Notes: generated by a model not told the origin, from the sequence alone. Counted from the stretch's first letter, positions 22,170 to 33,396 are shown. The stretch: DNA of 64,000 nucleotides from Cryptomeria japonica (GCF_030272615.1 NC_081411.1:187063449-187127448); one strand, 5' to 3'. Made by a program: numbers and translations.

Positions 22170-22870
22170 CCAGCATGTGAGAGGAATTTGAGGTGGAAGG
22201 AATGTGAGGGAGAGTGGTAAGGAAATGCCACGTGGGGAAAGAGGAGGAATGGGATGTTGGGGAAAGGGAGACATAAGGGTGTGGATGATGAAGGTAGGAG
22301 ATACGTGGGGTAAGGAGGTTTAGGATGTGGGAGGTAAAAGGGACTGGTGAAAGGAGTTAGGATATATGGGGAGTAAAATGGAACGGGAGGTATAAGGGGG
22401 TAGGAGGTGATAAGGAAGGGGTTGGGTATAGGGTGTAAGGGGTAGTGAAGGGGCTGACAGTAGGTTAGTGGGTGTGAGGTAGAGGTAACCTTAGGGAAAT
22501 AGGGGGGAAAGAGTATGAGTTGTGGGCCAGGAAAATGGGGGTTGGGGAATGAAGGTAAATGAGGATAGATAAGTGGTTAGGGAGGTTAGGATGGGGTATA
22601 AAGGGGGTAATGAAGTTTAGGATATGTTGTAGTAAATGGAAGGGTAGTGGTATAGGATGGTTAATAATGATGGAAGGGTAGTGGATGAGTATGCTAGGAT
22701 GGGAAGAGGGTTAGGTAGGTGAAGGTGAGGGTGAGGTAGAAGGGTAGGTGATGAAGGAAGATGGAGGGATAAGGGATGTGGAAGGAGATGGAAGCTAAAG
22801 AAGATGGAAGTGGAAAGGGAGATGTAAGGGATGGCAATGGTGAGGAATGAAATGGGTGTGATTGGGTTTG
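22170..22870. repeat. Purine-rich tract of about 700 bp
   Basis: The + strand is almost entirely A/G/T with very few C residues and countless GGTAGGA/GGGTA/AAGGGAG phrases. The minus strand is correspondingly pyrimidine-rich. ORFs through it (Pro/Ser/Leu-rich) are composition artefacts. It sits in the U3 part of the minus giant LTR. Confidence 0.8.
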
Positions 22871-23109
22871 GGCACCCACTGACAGTTCTAGGAGAAACAG
22901 GTCGAAGGCATAGGAGGGCTAAGGAAGTGTTAATTCTCACTTCATCCTTAAGAAAGAGACCTGATCAACTCCTGAGCAATTACAAACAAAAGGTTAATAG
23001 TAAAGACTCAACAACAACCAACAACTGAGCTAAGACAACTAACCTAGAAAGTGAAAAAAGAAGTGGGGTCCCCATTTGCAATGGGGCGATGTGTGAATAT
23101 GTCACAACA

Positions 23110-23883
23110 CGTCCATACCCCATCTTGGGCTTATCCATCTTGGGCTTATCTATTGCTGTGAGGATTTTCTCCGCCTCTCCCTACACACACCAACCTATCC
23201 TCCCAAAGGCAATAATGAATGATTAAAGATTAGGCCATTAATATAATAATCTTTCATGTATTATGAATGCATATGTACATAAATGCAATAAAGTATAAAT
23301 CTGATCTCCCTGTTATTAACAAATGAAAATCTTATTGACAATACTTCTTTATACGTATTCATACCTGAATAAATATAATAACTTATATTACAGTTATATA
23401 TATTTGCTCTTTATTCCTGATAGAATGCAGACATAACATAACATAAATGTAAACAAGCTTATGATCATAAGTAAGATACAGCATACCAATTTTGATTCTG
23501 ATTTCTTCTTTGATGCAGACTTAACGTCTTTTGACCTGATGTCCTTCGATGCCATAGACATTTAGTCTTCATACCAAATTATTGGTACAAGGTGTATTGA
23601 CTGTATATCTGAAAGTCTGATCCATTATGTCAGATTCTGTTCTCCTGGTTGATGATTTTCTCTTTTTGTAACTTATATATATACTTATCAAAGAGTCATA
23701 CCCTTTGAGCATTGATGAGACATGTCTTCTCATTGCATCTCTTTCCTTAACTTAAACCGCACCTTATAAGAAGCATTACTAATTATAATTAAATCACAGC
23801 TATTGATAAATACACTAAAATCACATCATTTGGTGATTATAATAAAATCACTCCCAGTAAAACCACACTTCTTCTTAATAGTC
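23110..23883. other. Spacer between two giant LTRs
   Basis: It should be the continuation of the LTR fragment at 17560-17806 after the TSD. It contains a small CATCTTGGGCTTATC duplication near 23121. No gene is seen. Confidence 0.4.
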
Positions 23884-24504
23884 TGTTGTGACATATTCAC
23901 ACATCGCCCCATTGCAAATGGGGACCCCTACTTTTTTTGCTTTCTGGGGTTTGCTTTCTAGGTGTTTAGGGTTTGTCTGTTAGCCTTTGCATTTTGAGTG
24001 TCACTAGGGGATCAATAGGATGGTAGGCTTTGCTTGAGCTAGGGGAGTCAACAGGTGCTCCAGGTTAGGATTTCTTTGAGAGTCTTCCTTATGGCCTGGT
24101 TTTGCTCTTGTTGCTAATTGTGTCTTGCTTTGTGAGTGGGTATCATTCTTGAAGGTCCGAGCTAGGTCAAGTTGGTGAGTGATGAAGTCTGGAATGTCAT
24201 CCTGATCTTCAAATGCCCTGAAATTTGGCTAAGTTTGGAATGCCCTGATCCTGAAATTTGGCTAAGTCTGGAATGCCCTAATCCTGAAATTTGGCTAAGT
24301 CTGGAATGTCTTGATCTTGAAATTTGACTAAGTCTGGAAAACTGAAGAATCCTCCAAAAACTAGATTTTGCAATATAACTCTTGGAGGTCCGAAACCACT
24401 CTCAAACATCCTGGAAGTATATATGGAATATAACTTAAAGTATAAGAAGAATTCTTATACTTGAATGTTATATTCCATAAAATGATCTTGACGAAGAGTC
24501 CAAA

Positions 24505-27110
24505 ATGTCAAATTTCGCTCCTGACCCTTCCAAAGGGTCCAGAGCGAAATTCTCCATAAGACATTCTACTTTGACCAAAACCTAGAACTAATGCATTCCT
24601 AGGCTTGAATGAAGGCAAAAGCACTTGTTTGAATGAAGAAATGCAAAAAAATGAAGTCAGGATCATGGCCTAAGGTGAATTTCGCTCCTGACCCTTCCAA
24701 AGGGTCCAGAGCGAAATTCTTATTTCCTCTATTTTTCTCCTTAGCTTGACCAAGTTTGTAGACTTTTGAGGCATAATCGAGAAGGTTTGATGCAACTTTG
24801 CCTTGGAGAGGAGATTTTAGAGCTTGGGATGATGGATTCTAGCTTGGGAGAGGAATTTCGCTCCTGACCCTTCAAAAGGGTCCAGAGCGAAAATCCTTAT
24901 AACTCTCATTTTCCTTCCTTGTTTTGGATGGGTGTTGGTTTATTAGGCTTTGTGTGTGAGTCTTGATGTGTTCTTGCCTTGAGAAGTGTTTTGAAAAGTG
25001 AGGATCTTGTCCAAAAATAGGAATTTCGCTCCTGACCCTTCCAAAGGGTCCAAAGTGAAATTCTTCATAAGCCTCATTTGCTCCCTTGTTTTGGATACCA
25101 ACCTTGTTCCATGGGCGAATTTGGGAAGGAAATAACATGTCTTTGCCTTTTGAGGTGATGGAACGTAGAAATGTGAAGGATTTTGGCCAAGATTAGGAAT
25201 TTCGCTCCTGACCCTTCCAAAGGGTCTAGAGCGAAATTCAATATAATCCTCATTTGCTACCTTGAATGGGCTTAAAACCTGGTTCCTCAAGTGGAAAACA
25301 ATCTATATTTGCCTCCAGAAGAAGATTGAAGTTTGAAAAATGAGCAATTAAAGCCTAAATCAAGATTTTCGCTCCTGACCCTTCCAAAGGGTCTAGAGCG
25401 AAAATCAACCTAAGACTCATTTCTAGCCTTATTTGACCAAATTTTGATTTGCAAGGCATTTTGAAGGGAAGAGTAGACATGTTTGGATGTTGGAAATGTT
25501 TGAAAGCTTTGAAAAAATGAAGGATTCTAGCCGAGAAGGTGAATTTCGCTCCTGACCCTTCCAAAGGGTCTAGAGCGAAATTCCTTGCAAGCCTATTCTT
25601 TTGACCTTGTTTTGGCTTAAGACCTTATCCCTTGGGTGAAGGGTGATGTTTAGTTACCTCTTGAGGTGATTTTGAGTTGGAAAAAGGAAGAATCAAGCCC
25701 AAATCATGATTTTCGCTCTTGACCCTTCCAAAGGGTCCAGAGCGAAAATCCTCCTCGACCTCATTTCCTTCCCTATTTGACCAAATTGTGATGTCCAAAG
25801 CATGTTGAAAGGGGAAATGGACATGATCTTGCCTTTGAGAGTGTTTGGAAGTTGTGAAAATGAAGGATTTTAGCCAGGAAAGGAAATTTCGCTCCTGACC
25901 CTTCCAAAGGGTCCAGAGCGAAATTCCTTATAAGCCTACTTTTTAACCTTTCTTGGACATGAAACCTTGTTCCTAGGGCAATGAAGGATGAGATTCTACC
26001 TTGCAAAGAAGTTTCAAGTTGAAAGGATGATGATTTTGGGTCAAGAATGAGATTTTTGCTCCTGACCCTTCCAAAGGGTCCAGAGCGAATTTTCTCAAAA
26101 CCTCTCTTTGCTATCATTTTTTTTGTTAGATCAAGTGTGGGCTAAGGTAAATTCAAGGAGAAGTTGCCCCTGAGAGTGACTTCAAGTTGCTAGAAACCAT
26201 GAAAGATGAAGGAATTGAGCCTAAAAATGATTTTCGCTCCTGACCCTTCCAAAGGGTCCAGAGCGAAAATCCTAAAAACCATCTTTTCTTCCAAAATTTG
26301 AGCAAAGTCAAACCTGGACAAGGGTGAGAGAAGTCATTTGGATTGCCTTAGAGTGAATTTTGGTCGCCAAGAATGCAAATTTTGAAGCCAAATGATTTAC
26401 GCTCCTGACCCTTCCAAAGGGTCCAGAGCGAAATTCTTAAGATCACCCTTTTTCCTTGCAAATCAAGTCAAGATTTTGGTTTTAATGACCTGGAGAGGAG
26501 TGAGGCAAGGTGTTCTAAGTCTTGGAGGTAATTTGAAGTTGAAAGGATGGTGAAATAGCCCTAAAACAAGATTTTTGCTCTTGACCCTTCCAAAGGGTCC
26601 AGAGCGAAAATCCTAAAATCTACCTATTCCTTTCAAATTTATGCTAAGCTATGCCTAGACCAAAAGATGCCCTTGTGATTGCCCTTAAGTCGATGGTTGT
26701 CTCCAGAAGTGATGATTTTAGGTCAGAAGAGGAAATTCGTTCTTGACCCTTCCAAAGGGTCTAGGGCGAAAATCCTTCAATCACCTATTTTGCCTTGCAA
26801 AATCAAGATAAACTTGGGTTGGATGAGAGAAGAAAAGTGTTTCCTTGCCTTGTGAGGTGGATTGAAGTTGAAATGATGAAAAAAATGAGCTACAAACAAG
26901 AAATTCGCTCCTGACCCTTCCAAAGGGTCCAGAGCGAAAAACACTAAAACCATCCTTTTCTCCAAATTTTGTGCTAAGTCAGGCCTGGACTAGGGTGAGA
27001 AAAGCTATTTGGAATGCCTTGGAAAGATGTTTGACCTTCAAAAATGTGAATTTTGAGCTAAAGTTGGAATTTCGCTCCTGACCCTTCCAAAGGGTCCAGG
27101 GCGAAATTCT
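24505..27110 (+). repeat. Hairpin array 1: 16 dyad units, period alternating 167/176 bp
   Basis: Each unit carries TTTCGCTC..GACCCTT followed after CC by AAGGGTC..GAGCGAAA: two 18-nt arms with 2-3 central mismatches. The CGCTC anchor ends at 24520, 24687, 24863, 25031, 25207, 25374, 25551, 25718, 25894, 26061, 26239, 26404, 26580, 26742, 26910 and 27077. Spacings run 167, 176, 168, 176, 167, 177, 167, 176, 167, 178, 165, 176, then 162, 168, 167. That is a dimeric higher-order repeat of about 343 bp. The DNA between dyads is diverged but alignable (AAG.C..GTT.TTG...GGAAATG phrases). Confidence 0.9.
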
Positions 27111-27244
27111 TATAGGGTCTGTTCCTGGAGAAAATCTTGGGCAAGTTTCATGTTAATATCTTTTTGTTGATGATTTAAGTTGAAAATGCTATGTTGAAAT
27201 GAATTTATCATGTGTCCTTAATCATCTTTTGGTTTGTTTTTGCA

Positions 27245-27345
27245 GATGAAAGAAGACCAGGCCAGGACAAGGACGACTTTCTCCAACCCAGCATCAACAA
27301 GGACGACCTTCTCCAGCCCAGCCTCATCAAGTCCTGATCCTGAAT
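27245..27345 (+). other. Junction of the two arrays with a splice-acceptor-like motif and a 33-bp duplication
   Basis: CTTAATC...TTTTGGTTTGTTTTTGCAG precedes ATGAAAG at 27246. The same block occurs in the shorter giant LTR before 39083 (TTGTAG|ATGGAGG). It looks like branch point, polypyrimidine tract and AG. It is followed by a 33-bp duplication with GACGACTTTCTCCA/GACGACCTTCTCCA. Function is inferred only. Confidence 0.4.
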
Positions 27346-27454
27346 CTAGGACTCATTTCTTGCCTTATTTGACCAAATGTTGACTTGCAAGGCATTTTGA
27401 AGGGAAAATTGGAAATGTTTGAAAATTTTGAGATGATGGATTTTATCCAAGATT

Positions 27455-29830
27455 AGAAAAATCGCTCCTGACCCTTGTTGAGGGTCCAGAGCGAAATTCA
27501 TTGTAGGCATCATATGCCAACTCGCTTGAATTTGAAACCTTGTTCCTGGCCTTGAAAATGACCTGACTTTGCCTTGTGAAGTGGTTTGCGACTTAAATTT
27601 GAAGCAGTTTGGCCTAAAAGGGTAAAATCTCTCCTGACCCTTGTTGAAGGTCCAGGGCGAAAATGTTGTTTAAGTCATATTTGTCACTGACTTTTCTAAT
27701 TTGTTTTGTGCAGGGTCTCCCGGAAGGATGATTGGACGTGACTTGATGCTTTTTGAAGGTTGAAGACATAAAAAAAGCATGAATTTTGGAGACTAAAGGA
27801 AAAATCGCTTCTGACCCTCAGAGAGGGCCCCAGGGCGAAATTTTGATTTCCTTCATTTTGTAGTGAAAAGAGACCAAGTTTTGAGTATGAAGGGGAAACA
27901 AATGACTTTCTCCACCCACCTGAAGGAGTTTTGACTTGAAATGATGAAGGACCTTGTTGAAAACACAAAAATCGCTCCTGACCCTCAGAGAGGGCCCAGG
28001 GCGAAAAATCTTGTAGAGGTCATTGTTAGCCTTATTTGGTTGATTCGAGATGTCAAAGGCATGGTGGAGGATGAAATGAGCATGATAAAGTATCCAGACT
28101 TGATTACAGATGATGAGATGAAGGAGTCTTGCATAGGAAAGGTAAAATCGCTCCTGACCCTTGTTGAGGGTCCAGAGCGAAATTCTTTGTATGCACATTT
28201 TTTGACTTTTCTTGGACATGAGAACTTATTCATAGCATGAAACAAGATGACATCTTCCTTAGCAAAGAAATTTTGAGATGAAAAGTGAAGCATTTTGGTC
28301 CAGGTAGCAAAAATCGCTCCTGACCCTCAGAGAGGGTCCAGAGCGAAATTTTCAAATGTGCCTTTTTCTTACAAGGTCAAAGTGATTTTTATAATTGGAA
28401 TGGATGAAGGAAAGCATGTTTTACCGGTTGAATATAATTTGGATGATCAACAAAAGAGGCAATCAGGCCAAAAATGAAAAATCTCTCCTGACCCTTAGAG
28501 AGGGCCCAGGGCGAAAAACCTAATATAGGATCTTTTCATCCAAGTTTGAGAAAAGCCAAGGCTAGGCATGGGTTTGAAATAATGTTTAAATTGCCTTGAA
28601 GTGAAAAGAGATTGTTGAGAGTCAGGATTTTGAAGGCAATTGCAAAAATCGCTCCTAACCCTTGCCAAGGGTCCAGAGCGAATTTTCATGATTCTCTCCT
28701 TTGTTTGTGGAATTGAGACAAAATCTTGTGTGGATAGGAAGAGGATGTGATGTTTTATGCCTTAGAGGCAATTTGGAGTCCAAAAGATGAAGAAATATGC
28801 CTAAAACCAAAAAGTCGCTCCTGACCCTCTTTGAAGGCTCAAGGCGAGAATCACAAAAACTGCATGTTTTCTTCAAAATTGTGCCAGGGCAAGGTTAGGC
28901 TAGGGCTAAGAGACCTCCAAGTGCATGATGAATGATGTTTTGCTTTTGAAACTTGATGATTTTGGTCAGAAAGTGAAAAATCGCTCTTGACCCTCAGAGA
29001 GGGCCCAGAGCGAAAATGTTGGAAATCCTCATTTTTCCTTACAACAATGAAGCAAATTTGGATGGAGTGGATAAAGGAAGGATGTTGCCTAGTGGCGAAC
29101 AAAGTTTCAATGAAAATGATGAAGAATTAAGCCTAATTTGCAAAAAATCGGTCCTGACCCTTGCTAAGGGTCCAGGGCGAAAAATTTGGAAGGATGATTT
29201 TCTTGCTTATTTTTGAGGCTTGAACGTGATCTAGCTTGGTGAGAAAGTGTTTTGGTGAGGAAGTGAAGATTTGTAGTCAAAATTAAAAAAATCGCTCCTG
29301 ACCCTTGCTGAGGGTCCAAGGCGAAAAACATCAAACTTGCACTTTTTCTCTCAAATTGGATGGAGCAAAGTCTGGAAGTTAGTGAGGGAGCCTACTTGAA
29401 ATGTCTTGAAGAGATTTTGAACGTTGAAAAATGCTAATTTTGAGCAAAAAATGGAAAATCGCTCCTGACCCTTGCTGAGGGTCCAGGGCGAAATTGCCTT
29501 TAAGGACATTATTTCCTCCAAAATTGTTGATGAATTAACTTGGTAGAATGAGGAAATGGATTTTGGGAGTGACATTGAAGGGTCAACAAACAAGTTAAGG
29601 TGGATTCCAGCTAGAAAATGAAAAATCGCTCCTGACCCTTGCTAAGGGTCTAGGGTGAAATTGACATTTCCACCTATTTTTCCTCACGCAAAATGTCAAA
29701 CTTGAAGTGCAACACATTAACTGGATATCAATTTACCTTCCAGGAAATTTTGAAGTCAAGATGCGAAGTATTTGAGGCTAAAATTAGAAAATCGCTCCTG
29801 ACCCTCAGAGAGGGTCCAGGGCGAAATCAT
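27455..29830 (+). repeat. Hairpin array 2: 15 dyad units, period about 167 bp
   Basis: The same CGCTC...GAGCGAAA (or GGGCGAAA) arms, but loops read CTTGTTGAGG, CTCAGAGAGG or CTTGCTGAGG instead of CTTCCAAAGG. Anchor spacings are 166, 177, 167, 176, 166, 168, 167, 166, 166, 167, 144, 167, 167 and 166. The alternation of array 1 fades here. This subarray is absent from the 36659-40559 LTR. Confidence 0.88.
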
Positions 29831-31127
29831 CATGGAGTTTAATCAAGCCTTGTTTTGAAAATTAATATTCTCCAAATTGCATTTGATCGCCAGAATTGCT
29901 AATTTTGAGGCATTTGGAAAATTAAAATTAAATTAGCATTAAATTAAAGCATTTTGGCATTTAATAAATTGATTTTAAGCCTTAGAAAATCGAAATTTAT
30001 TTTGGAGGCATTTAAAATTAATTTTTAATAAAGCGCTCAAGGCCTTATTTTTGTTTTTATTAGCCAAGTTGGCCCCCTTTTTTGAGATTTTACTTATTTT
30101 TTACCTCTTTTTTTGCCAAGTCAGCCTAGAGGAAGCAAAGGGGTGAGCGCTCTATATAATAGGAGATGCTTTGTTCAAGTTTTAATCATTCATTCATCCT
30201 TTTTCAAGTGCAAAGTTGAAGTGCGAATTGGAGGAGCGAAATATAGCATGTTGGAGGTGAAATTCTACTAATTGAGGAGCAATTTGAGGAGCGAAATCCA
30301 GAAGATTGGAGGCGAAGTTTGCTAAGTGTTGTAGGTTAATGGAGGCGTGATTCATCCAAGAGGAGGCTATGATTTAAACTTTGCCTAGCGAAATTCATCT
30401 ATTTTTACATCATTTCTTAGAGTTTAATACTCAAGAGGAGGTATGGCAAAATCATCTTGACACCCTTGTTTAAGGTTTGATTTTTGGACATTTGTTTTGG
30501 AAAAATCTAAGTATTACATGGTTAATTAGGAAATGATAACTCAAGATTTATCATGAAGTTTCCTAATTAAAATCTTAAATCTTCCTTTTAAGTTTAATTT
30601 CTAGACTTCAAGATATATTACTAATTTTGAAATGTTGTGCAAGTATCAAGATGGCGACTCCAAAGTCCAGAGGATCTACAAGTCGGTAGGTTCTCATCAA
30701 AGAAGATCAAGCAAGGATAAGGACGACCTTCTTCGGTCAAGCATCATCATGACTAACCTCTTCCAATCCAGCATTCCAAGGCGAGGTACATCAATCATCC
30801 TGCACATCAAAGACAAAATAAGTCAGAGCAAGAGTTCGTTGAAGGAGCAGATAGTTTCAAAAGAGTTAATTAAAGCTAGCTTCTCAACAACATCAAATTG
30901 GCATCAACCAAGTGTCAGACGAGGTGGCATCCCAGTCATCACTCCTCCAGTCGGGTTGGTCCACCTCAGTGTGTCCAGATTCAATGTACCTAACTCATGG
31001 AAGGTGGCACAAACTTTGATGTATCTACCCCAACTATCCATTGGTCGATTTTTCCAGAGAAGACATGTGTCCTAAAGATGTAATTTTATCATTGGTCAAG
31101 CATTAAATGTTATGTAATGGTTGTAAC

Positions 31128-31145
31128 AAACCCTAATTAGGGTTT
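31128..31145. promoter_or_regulatory. Palindromic telo-box of the plus giant LTR
   Basis: AAACCCTAATTAGGGTTT, 18-bp perfect palindrome; its core ends 68 bp upstream of TATATAA at 31210. Confidence 0.8.
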
Positions 31146-31209
31146 TCATTATTGAATCTTGGCCATTGATCTCAAATTGATCTTAACCATCGAATTGTAT
31201 TGTGGGCAC

Positions 31210-31216
31210 TATATAA
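31210..31216 (+). promoter_or_regulatory. TATA box of the plus giant LTR
   Basis: CTATATAAG in a GC-richer context, followed 15-20 bp later by CTCTTCATTTGTGAAAGG. The same arrangement is at 39702 and, reversed, at 18681. It is the likely Pol II start of the LTR. Confidence 0.75.
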
Positions 31217-32124
31217 GCCCCGACTCTTCATTTGTGAAAGGCTAATATAGAGAGGAGAATAGAAAATAGTTAGAGAGTAGTTAGAAGGTGAATAGTCAGT
31301 TGATAGAGTAGCAATTATAGTAGAATAGGAGGACAAGGCAAGAAATTGTTGCCATTGATTGTAAACAAACTCCATTTTCATTGAAGTAATGGTGAAGTGT
31401 GTCGTTTCTTGCAATATGCATGGTTTCTTGTTGAATCTTCAATTCTAGATGGTAGATGATTAGATCGAATGAAGGAAATTGTTGAATGCACCTGTGTGGA
31501 ATCTGTCTAATCCAAACCACTAGCCTCTTGCTGATGGTAAGTGCGCCTTGCGTGGTCAACTGGAACAAATGAGCTTAATCATAAGTCGTTACACGTCTAT
31601 TGTTTCATGCATTTTCTTGAATGGTGATCATTGTCAGATGGTGTACGATTTAAACATATTAGAAGCATCCCTTAGAAGATCGCATTGAGTTGGTGTTGAA
31701 TTGTTCAGCCTGATGGTGAGACCCAGCCCAGTAGGACTCCACCTAGTCATTCATCCATCTTCTCGCATTCTAGGTAGTAGAGTAGACTTCCTGAACCTTG
31801 TATCTTTCGCCATTTGTTTGTCTTCCAGTTAGTTAGTAGGACTTGTGATTCCAGCAAATCAGACGTTCAGGTCATTGAAGTGTAAGTCCCCTTGTGATTC
31901 CAGCAAATCACATCATACCACAAAGAGCTTATCCACACGTAGAGATCCTACATACAAAGAACCTTGAAGTCATCCCGATTGATCCTTTTCGCGACATCTT
32001 CAGCATTCGGAGACTTTATTCAAGAGAGGATAAGGTACCTTTAGGTATTTTATTCTGTGTTCGCATGTGCATAAAAAACACATCAACACAACCCCATCGT
32101 AAATACTGATTAGCATATACTCTA

Positions 32125-32446
32125 TGTTACGTGAACCCCGATTAGTATCGGGCTGGTAATAAGTTAAACACCGGTTGATAACATATGCCAAGGGGTGCGA
32201 TCAAGTAGTGTCTTGATCGGTCATGTCCATAAGACATGACCGGTCAAGGCACTGCTTGATCCTCCCTCTTGCATATATGTATCATTTGATATTTGTGAAG
32301 AGGATATTGAAATCGATAAATACTCCTCTTACCTGCCAAACAAAGAAGATAGTCAGAATTATAATAGTGATAGATAATACATAGATATAAAGAATAAAAT
32401 TAGAATACATCTTGCATATTGAATTGTAAATTGAACAACATTTACA
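32125..32446 (+). repeat. 5' LTR of the copia element
   Basis: The right border is fixed by the adjacent PBS and the shared end with 35369. The left border is taken at TGTTACGTG as the best TG. It contains the long hairpin 32200-32260. Confidence 0.6.
32200..32260 (+). other. Fully paired 28-bp hairpin in the copia LTR
   Basis: Arms 32200-32227 and 32233-32260 with a 5-nt loop CATAA. As RNA all 28 positions pair, 25 Watson-Crick and 3 G-U. As DNA only three mismatches occur. Confidence 0.85.
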
Positions 32447-32457
32447 TGGTATCAGAG
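32447..32457 (+). promoter_or_regulatory. Primer-binding site of the copia element
   Basis: TGGTATCAGAG directly after the 5' LTR, complementary to the 3' end of initiator tRNA-Met, the usual primer of plant copia elements. Confidence 0.9.
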
Positions 32458-32538
32458 TTATAGTTAAATCGAACCTGAGGCTGTTCAATTTTATGTAAAA
32501 TTCAAATCGAGCATATATTCAATATCACAATTCTCTCA

Positions 32539-33396
32539 ATGGCTAGTGCTATCAGATTTGAAGACAAACTCAGAGGAGGTGATGACTACTCCGCGTGGAA
32601 ATTCAGAATTCAAATGATTCTAAAAGAAAATAAAGTCGAATCATTTGTAAAGACTGAAACTACAAAACCTGAGACTGAACCTGACAAAGCAATTTGGAGA
32701 GAAGGAAATGATAAGGCTATTAGAATCATAGTTGATGGGGTAAGAAACAATATCATGCCCATTATAAGGAAACATGAAACAACCTTCAACATGTTGAAAG
32801 CACTTGAAGATGCTTTTGAGATATCTAATGCCAGCAGAACCTTGGCTTTAAAAAGGGAAATAAATCATATAGCCATGATAAAAGGAGAATCAATCAATGC
32901 CTACTTATCTTCCCTAAGGGATGAACTGACAACCCTTGGATATAAGATCCAAAGCAAAGAATTAACCCTCATTGCTCTAGATGGGTTGCCCAGCATATGG
33001 GAAACATTCGTCCAAGGCATCAGTGCAAGGGATGAATTCCCAAAATTCGATAGGCTAAAGGCTGACTGTCTCCAAGAGGAATCAAGGCAAAATAAGAAAG
33101 GGATCAAACAAAAGAATATTGATGAAGATCTTCAGGTTCTAAATACAAACTCAAACAAGAAGAGCAAGCAGAAGCAATTCAGGAAGAGAAAAAGTCGTCA
33201 TGGCAAGAACACCTTCAAGAAGGACCTTCCTCAGTTTCAGTTTTACAGATGTGACAAATTTCGGCACTATGTTGCCAAATGTCCAGAAAGAGCTAAGCAA
33301 GCCACATTTGCCAAAACAGGAAAATCTAAAAGGGAAGAGGACTCCGAGAGTATGTGCTCTATTCAGCACTCACAAACCAAGCATCAAACAAAATGA
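32539..33396 (+). pseudogene. Copia gag (UBN2 domain and zinc knuckle)
   Basis: 285 codons from ATG at 32539. It starts MASAIRFEDKLRGGDDYSAW (the 'L.G..NYSAWK' start of copia gag). The UBN2-like core has AWEAL/ALEDAFE-, 'INAYLSSLRDELTTLGYKI' and 'ALDGLPSIWETFVQGI' segments, followed by a Lys-rich linker. The zinc knuckle reads FYRCDKFRHYVAKC, so the first Cys of CX2CX4HX4C is Tyr. The frame stops at 33396; protease begins in another frame at about 33393. In life, gag coats the RNA in cytoplasmic virus-like particles. This copy has lost a zinc ligand and its connection to pol. Confidence 0.85.

Larger units (their letters stand above)
17807..23109 (-). mobile_element. Giant solo LTR, minus orientation (5303 bp), TSD CATCC/CGTCC
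   Basis: On the minus strand it begins TGTTGTGACATATTC at 23109, with the CCCCATTGCAAATGGGG dyad just inside. It ends CACATCAACG at 17807; the family terminus is CAACA, so the last base has mutated. Flanks are CATCC (17802-17806) and CGTCC (23110-23114), one CpG-type transition apart. Inside, in minus-strand order, are a pyrimidine-rich block (22860-22170), a GAGCGAAA/CGCTCC dyad array (20800-19267), a palindromic telo-box, a TATA box and an R/U5-like end that matches the two + strand giant LTRs. No PBS, PPT or pol flank it, so it is a solo LTR. Confidence 0.85.
23884..32088 (+). mobile_element. Giant LTR, plus orientation (8205 bp)
   Basis: It begins TGTTGTGACATATTC with the CCCCATTGCAAATGGGG dyad and ends GTGCATAAAAAACACATCAACA, so the ends form a short TGTTG/CAACA inverted repeat. 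U3 holds 31 hairpin units in two subarrays (24505-27110 and 27455-29830). Then come AT-rich sequence, a telo-box palindrome, TATA and an R/U5-like end that matches the LTRs at 17807-23109 and 36659-40559. Flanks TAGTC/CAACC do not match, and no PBS follows 32088, so whether it is a solo LTR or a rearranged copy is open. Compared with 36659-40559, the segment about 27260-30780 is extra. Confidence 0.8.

Noticed and set aside
22617-22940. Pro/Ser/Leu-rich minus ORF
   Set aside because: An artefact of the purine-rich + strand; composition alone explains it.
24872-29593. Many small ORFs sharing the peptide DPLEGSGAK or DPQRGSRAK
   Set aside because: The peptide is simply the hairpin unit read in one frame on either strand. 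ORFs start and stop at random between units, so it is not a protein family.
24505-29830. CRISPR-like look: 37-nt repeats at regular spacing
   Set aside because: The DNA is eukaryotic, the 'spacers' are about 130 bp and homologous to each other, repeats are imperfect dyads, and there are no cas genes. It is a satellite-like array inside an LTR.
30632-31075. 147-codon + ORF in the giant LTR
   Set aside because: It has no recognisable domain. The homologous region of the shorter giant LTR (about 39090-39560) contains stops, so the frame is not conserved.
32089-32124. TSD for the copia element
   Set aside because: Flanks CTCTA and ACCAG do not match at the assumed borders, so no duplication is claimed.
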